Source: Phoronis australis (taxonomy: Eukaryota; Phoronida; Phoronidae). Taken from it: 64,000 bases of DNA. This document shows positions 59,210 to 64,000 of the stretch, one piece after another; position 1 is the first letter of the stretch; each line of letters starts with the position of its first letter. A program made the position numbers and the translations under genes. The notes beneath the pieces were generated by a model. The model had not been told where the DNA came from, made no database searches, and saw only the letters and a program-made list of their open reading frames with translations. The stretch is from contig NMRA01000002.1 of assembly GCA_002633005.1 (NCBI GenBank), positions 1,946,916 to 2,010,915 of the forward strand. Direction: 5' to 3'.

Positions 59210-61933
59210 TGGACTGTATGATCCCTCAAGTAACGTCATTAGTGCAAAGGTCACCTATTTGCAGAATTTTTTGTTTTCACATTTACAAGTTGCCAATGAA
59301 TACAACTGCACTTTGTTTAGCGTAGATGATGTTCAAATAGCGTTGTCATTTAATTCCTGTTATACATTTACATCTTAGTCAGGAGCATGGAAATGCATCT
59401 TCAAGGCCTCTCTTGTACATTCTTTAAAACTCTGAATAGTTGGTCTGAAGCAGGAAATTATATAACTCTGCATGAAGGTGTCTAGAAAATTGATGTTTAA
59501 CCTGTAGTCATTGGTAGCTAAGTGGAGAGAGAGGGAACACTCATGGTTCCTATGACCCTTTACTGTGAATTGCTGGACTGCCCTTTACTGGGTTGTCTCA
59601 GATGTGGTTACTACCCATGTGGCCCTGTATAAAATGTGTTGTTTTGACATAATATAAATAAACCAGGTATTGACTTGATTGATTTAACCCTAATGATTCA
59701 GGCTCAGGTAGTGATTTTCTGAGCACTGAACAAAGTACTGGAGGGAGTCTGTTTTGGGTATTGTGGTTACCACAGGATGTTTTTAAGTGGCAGTTATTGT
59801 TTGGGTTCCAAATGGAATTATTGTGAGCTACATCTGTTTGTTAACTATTGAGATTGAGAATGATTTCTTGGTTTGAGATGAACTCACACTTTATACCATC
59901 ACAGATCAGAGATTGCTAACAATTTTTACTTAAAAGTAAATGGTGGATTGTTTAGTGGCTTATTGGTTTGGTATTTGAATACCGGTAGATTGTTTATGAG
60001 ACATTTTGAAAATTGAATTATTAGCCAGGGGATATATATGCCATGGCCAGTAACTGATGATCAATACAACATTTAACTGATTTCAGATTTGTGAAAATTG
60101 AACAAGTGGAGTTGACTGTGAAATTTTATGAACTGCAGTATAAAAAATGAGTTGTGTGCCCTTAATACAATAGTGTTACCTGTCTCTGGTAACTTGAAAA
60201 GCTGACCGCATTTTTAACTAAAAAGCTTTCACTGTGTTGTGCAGTACACTTATTTCTTGGTGATGGAAAATAGCTATTGGCTTTTGAATGGAATCAAACT
60301 GCTTCTTACTAATACCCTTTAGCAGGCTACAATAGGGGCTCTATTCAAGAATTGGTTTTGGTTGCAGCCTGTATTTCACAACTTAAGCTAGGAAACAAAG
60401 CAAAGAATAGGCACCCATGAAAGGCAACTAGTTTTCAGCTTAACAGCTAACAGAGACTGTTTTCTTTAGTGAAGTTGTGTATTTATGTTCACAAATAAAC
60501 TGGGTTGGTGGATTGAGTTTATTCATGTTTGGCACTAGCCACCTACCTCCAGGCAGTTAAATCATAGTTTCTAATGTGTTAGGTTTTAGGGTAATCTCTC
60601 TTCAATTTCAAGATTAAATATTTGCCAAAATTGCTGTTTTCAAAGACTGATTACAATGTTAAAGTGCCCAAAATGTTTTGATGTCTGATGACGAATCATG
60701 TTAATACACGCCAAGTTTTTCTCAACTTCTACTTTTGTATGGAAATTCCACAAAATAACGTTTCATGTGATTGTCTACCATATTGTGTGGTTAGAAATTG
60801 AAGGCTGTTTTTCTGTAATTCAACATTATAGGTGTATTTTTATATTTTAAGGACTTATGTCACACGGGTCGAGACTGTTGCCCAGGACACTTAATTTGGG
60901 AAGCTCAAAAATGAAGGAGTGGGCAAGCATTAGCATTTCACCCAAACGGCAGATTGCTTGCACTAGTGGCTGCACCATTTTTTGTATGCAAATACAATAT
61001 TATTAGGATGCGGGTGAACCAAAAGAGCAATTTCACATCTCCTTCAGTAAAGAGTGGTTATTTTTGCACCCAAAAATTTTTTAAGATCAGGACTTGCTTA
61101 AACTGACAGTTTGAAAACCATTTCTGTATGTTTTGGGAGTTTTAATTCTCACGAGAGTTTTGTACAAATACACTGGGACTTTTAAGAAAGTTTCAATCTG
61201 ATAAATTGTGGGTGAGCGTTTAGCCTCACACAGATGTTTAATAGTGTAAACCAAACATGTTTTAACCCAGGTGAGTGTGGAATGTGAATAGTTTCAGTTA
61301 TTTAAAGTTTCAATCTAGTACTCCTTATCTTACATAATTCAAAAAATGAGAAATGAAATTTTGTTTTTCGTCCATATTGTGTACAAATTGATGAGCGCTA
61401 GTATGCAATTTTCAAGAAAATCGTTCATGCTCGTATTTGCCACAGAATGACGTGTTAACCTGTCAACAACTTGTAAATATATTCAAACCAAACAGTCAAC
61501 TTAGATTTAGTTTGCTAGGTACCCACTGTCTATCTCTGACATTGGTATTCACTAATACCAGAAGACCTGATTGCAAATGGTGATTGAGTTACTTATAATA
61601 TTAGCCTTCAGGGCTGTAAGCTTATCATTCCATTGTGTACCAGAAGTCAAGATTACATATCAATCTTCAAAAATCTCCTTACTACAGGATTTCAGCTTAT
61701 TTTAAACAATATGATTTAAAGAAATTCTTTGGAACAACTGTTTTCATTTCATTCTTAATTCGAGCGATTAATTTTCGGTATGGGAAGTTTGCCATATTGA
61801 AGTTCCAGACTTTTTTCAAGTTTCATGAATCCTATTAGTGTTACGGTATGATTTCATTTGGAAGTATGAAAATCGGATTAATTTTGTGTTTTCTAACTAA
61901 AAAAATTCATGAACTGTTTTTTTATAAACTTAG

Positions 61934-64000
<2,067 letters not shown>

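Overview
This is invertebrate-type animal nuclear DNA: AT-rich, with long introns, GT-AG splice sites, decayed transposons and few long open frames. The phylum cannot be fixed from the sequence; a marine deuterostome or a lophotrochozoan would both fit. Three protein-coding loci are supported by recognisable exons, and most other open frames look like chance.

Layout. (1) Minus strand, about 10.6-11.1 kb: the first coding exon of a secreted or membrane protein resembling the N-terminal segment of vertebrate neuregulins. Its other exons would lie at lower coordinates, but none could be recognised. (2) About 11-32 kb: largely unannotatable non-coding DNA with several small inverted-repeat elements, including a textbook 186 bp hAT-like MITE with a perfect 8 bp target duplication, plus one unrecognised 154-codon frame. 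(3) Minus strand, about 52.15 kb down to a polyadenylation signal near 32.3 kb: a complete SR splicing-factor gene of the SRSF7/9G8/RSZ kind (one RRM, one CCHC zinc knuckle, long RS tail). (4) Plus strand, from 62.2 kb: the first coding exon of a CDKL2-like kinase whose remaining exons lie beyond the window.

The SR gene is the main result. All 17 introns are phase 2, and 15 of them cut an arginine codon after its second base. The RS domain is spread over 14 micro-exons of 39-66 bp plus a terminal exon, so any subset can be joined in frame. A three-exon cassette has been tandemly duplicated, and a hAT-like MITE sits in only one copy. The exon carrying RNP1 exists as two 78 bp homologues only 47 bp apart, the arrangement expected for mutually exclusive splicing. 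With every micro-exon and one RNP1 exon the product would be 406 residues, against 238 for human SRSF7 (recalled).

Assembly caution: single N characters at 49103 and 49925, and a near-identical 585 bp direct repeat abutting the second N, suggest two haplotypes joined end to end inside intron 1 of the SR gene.
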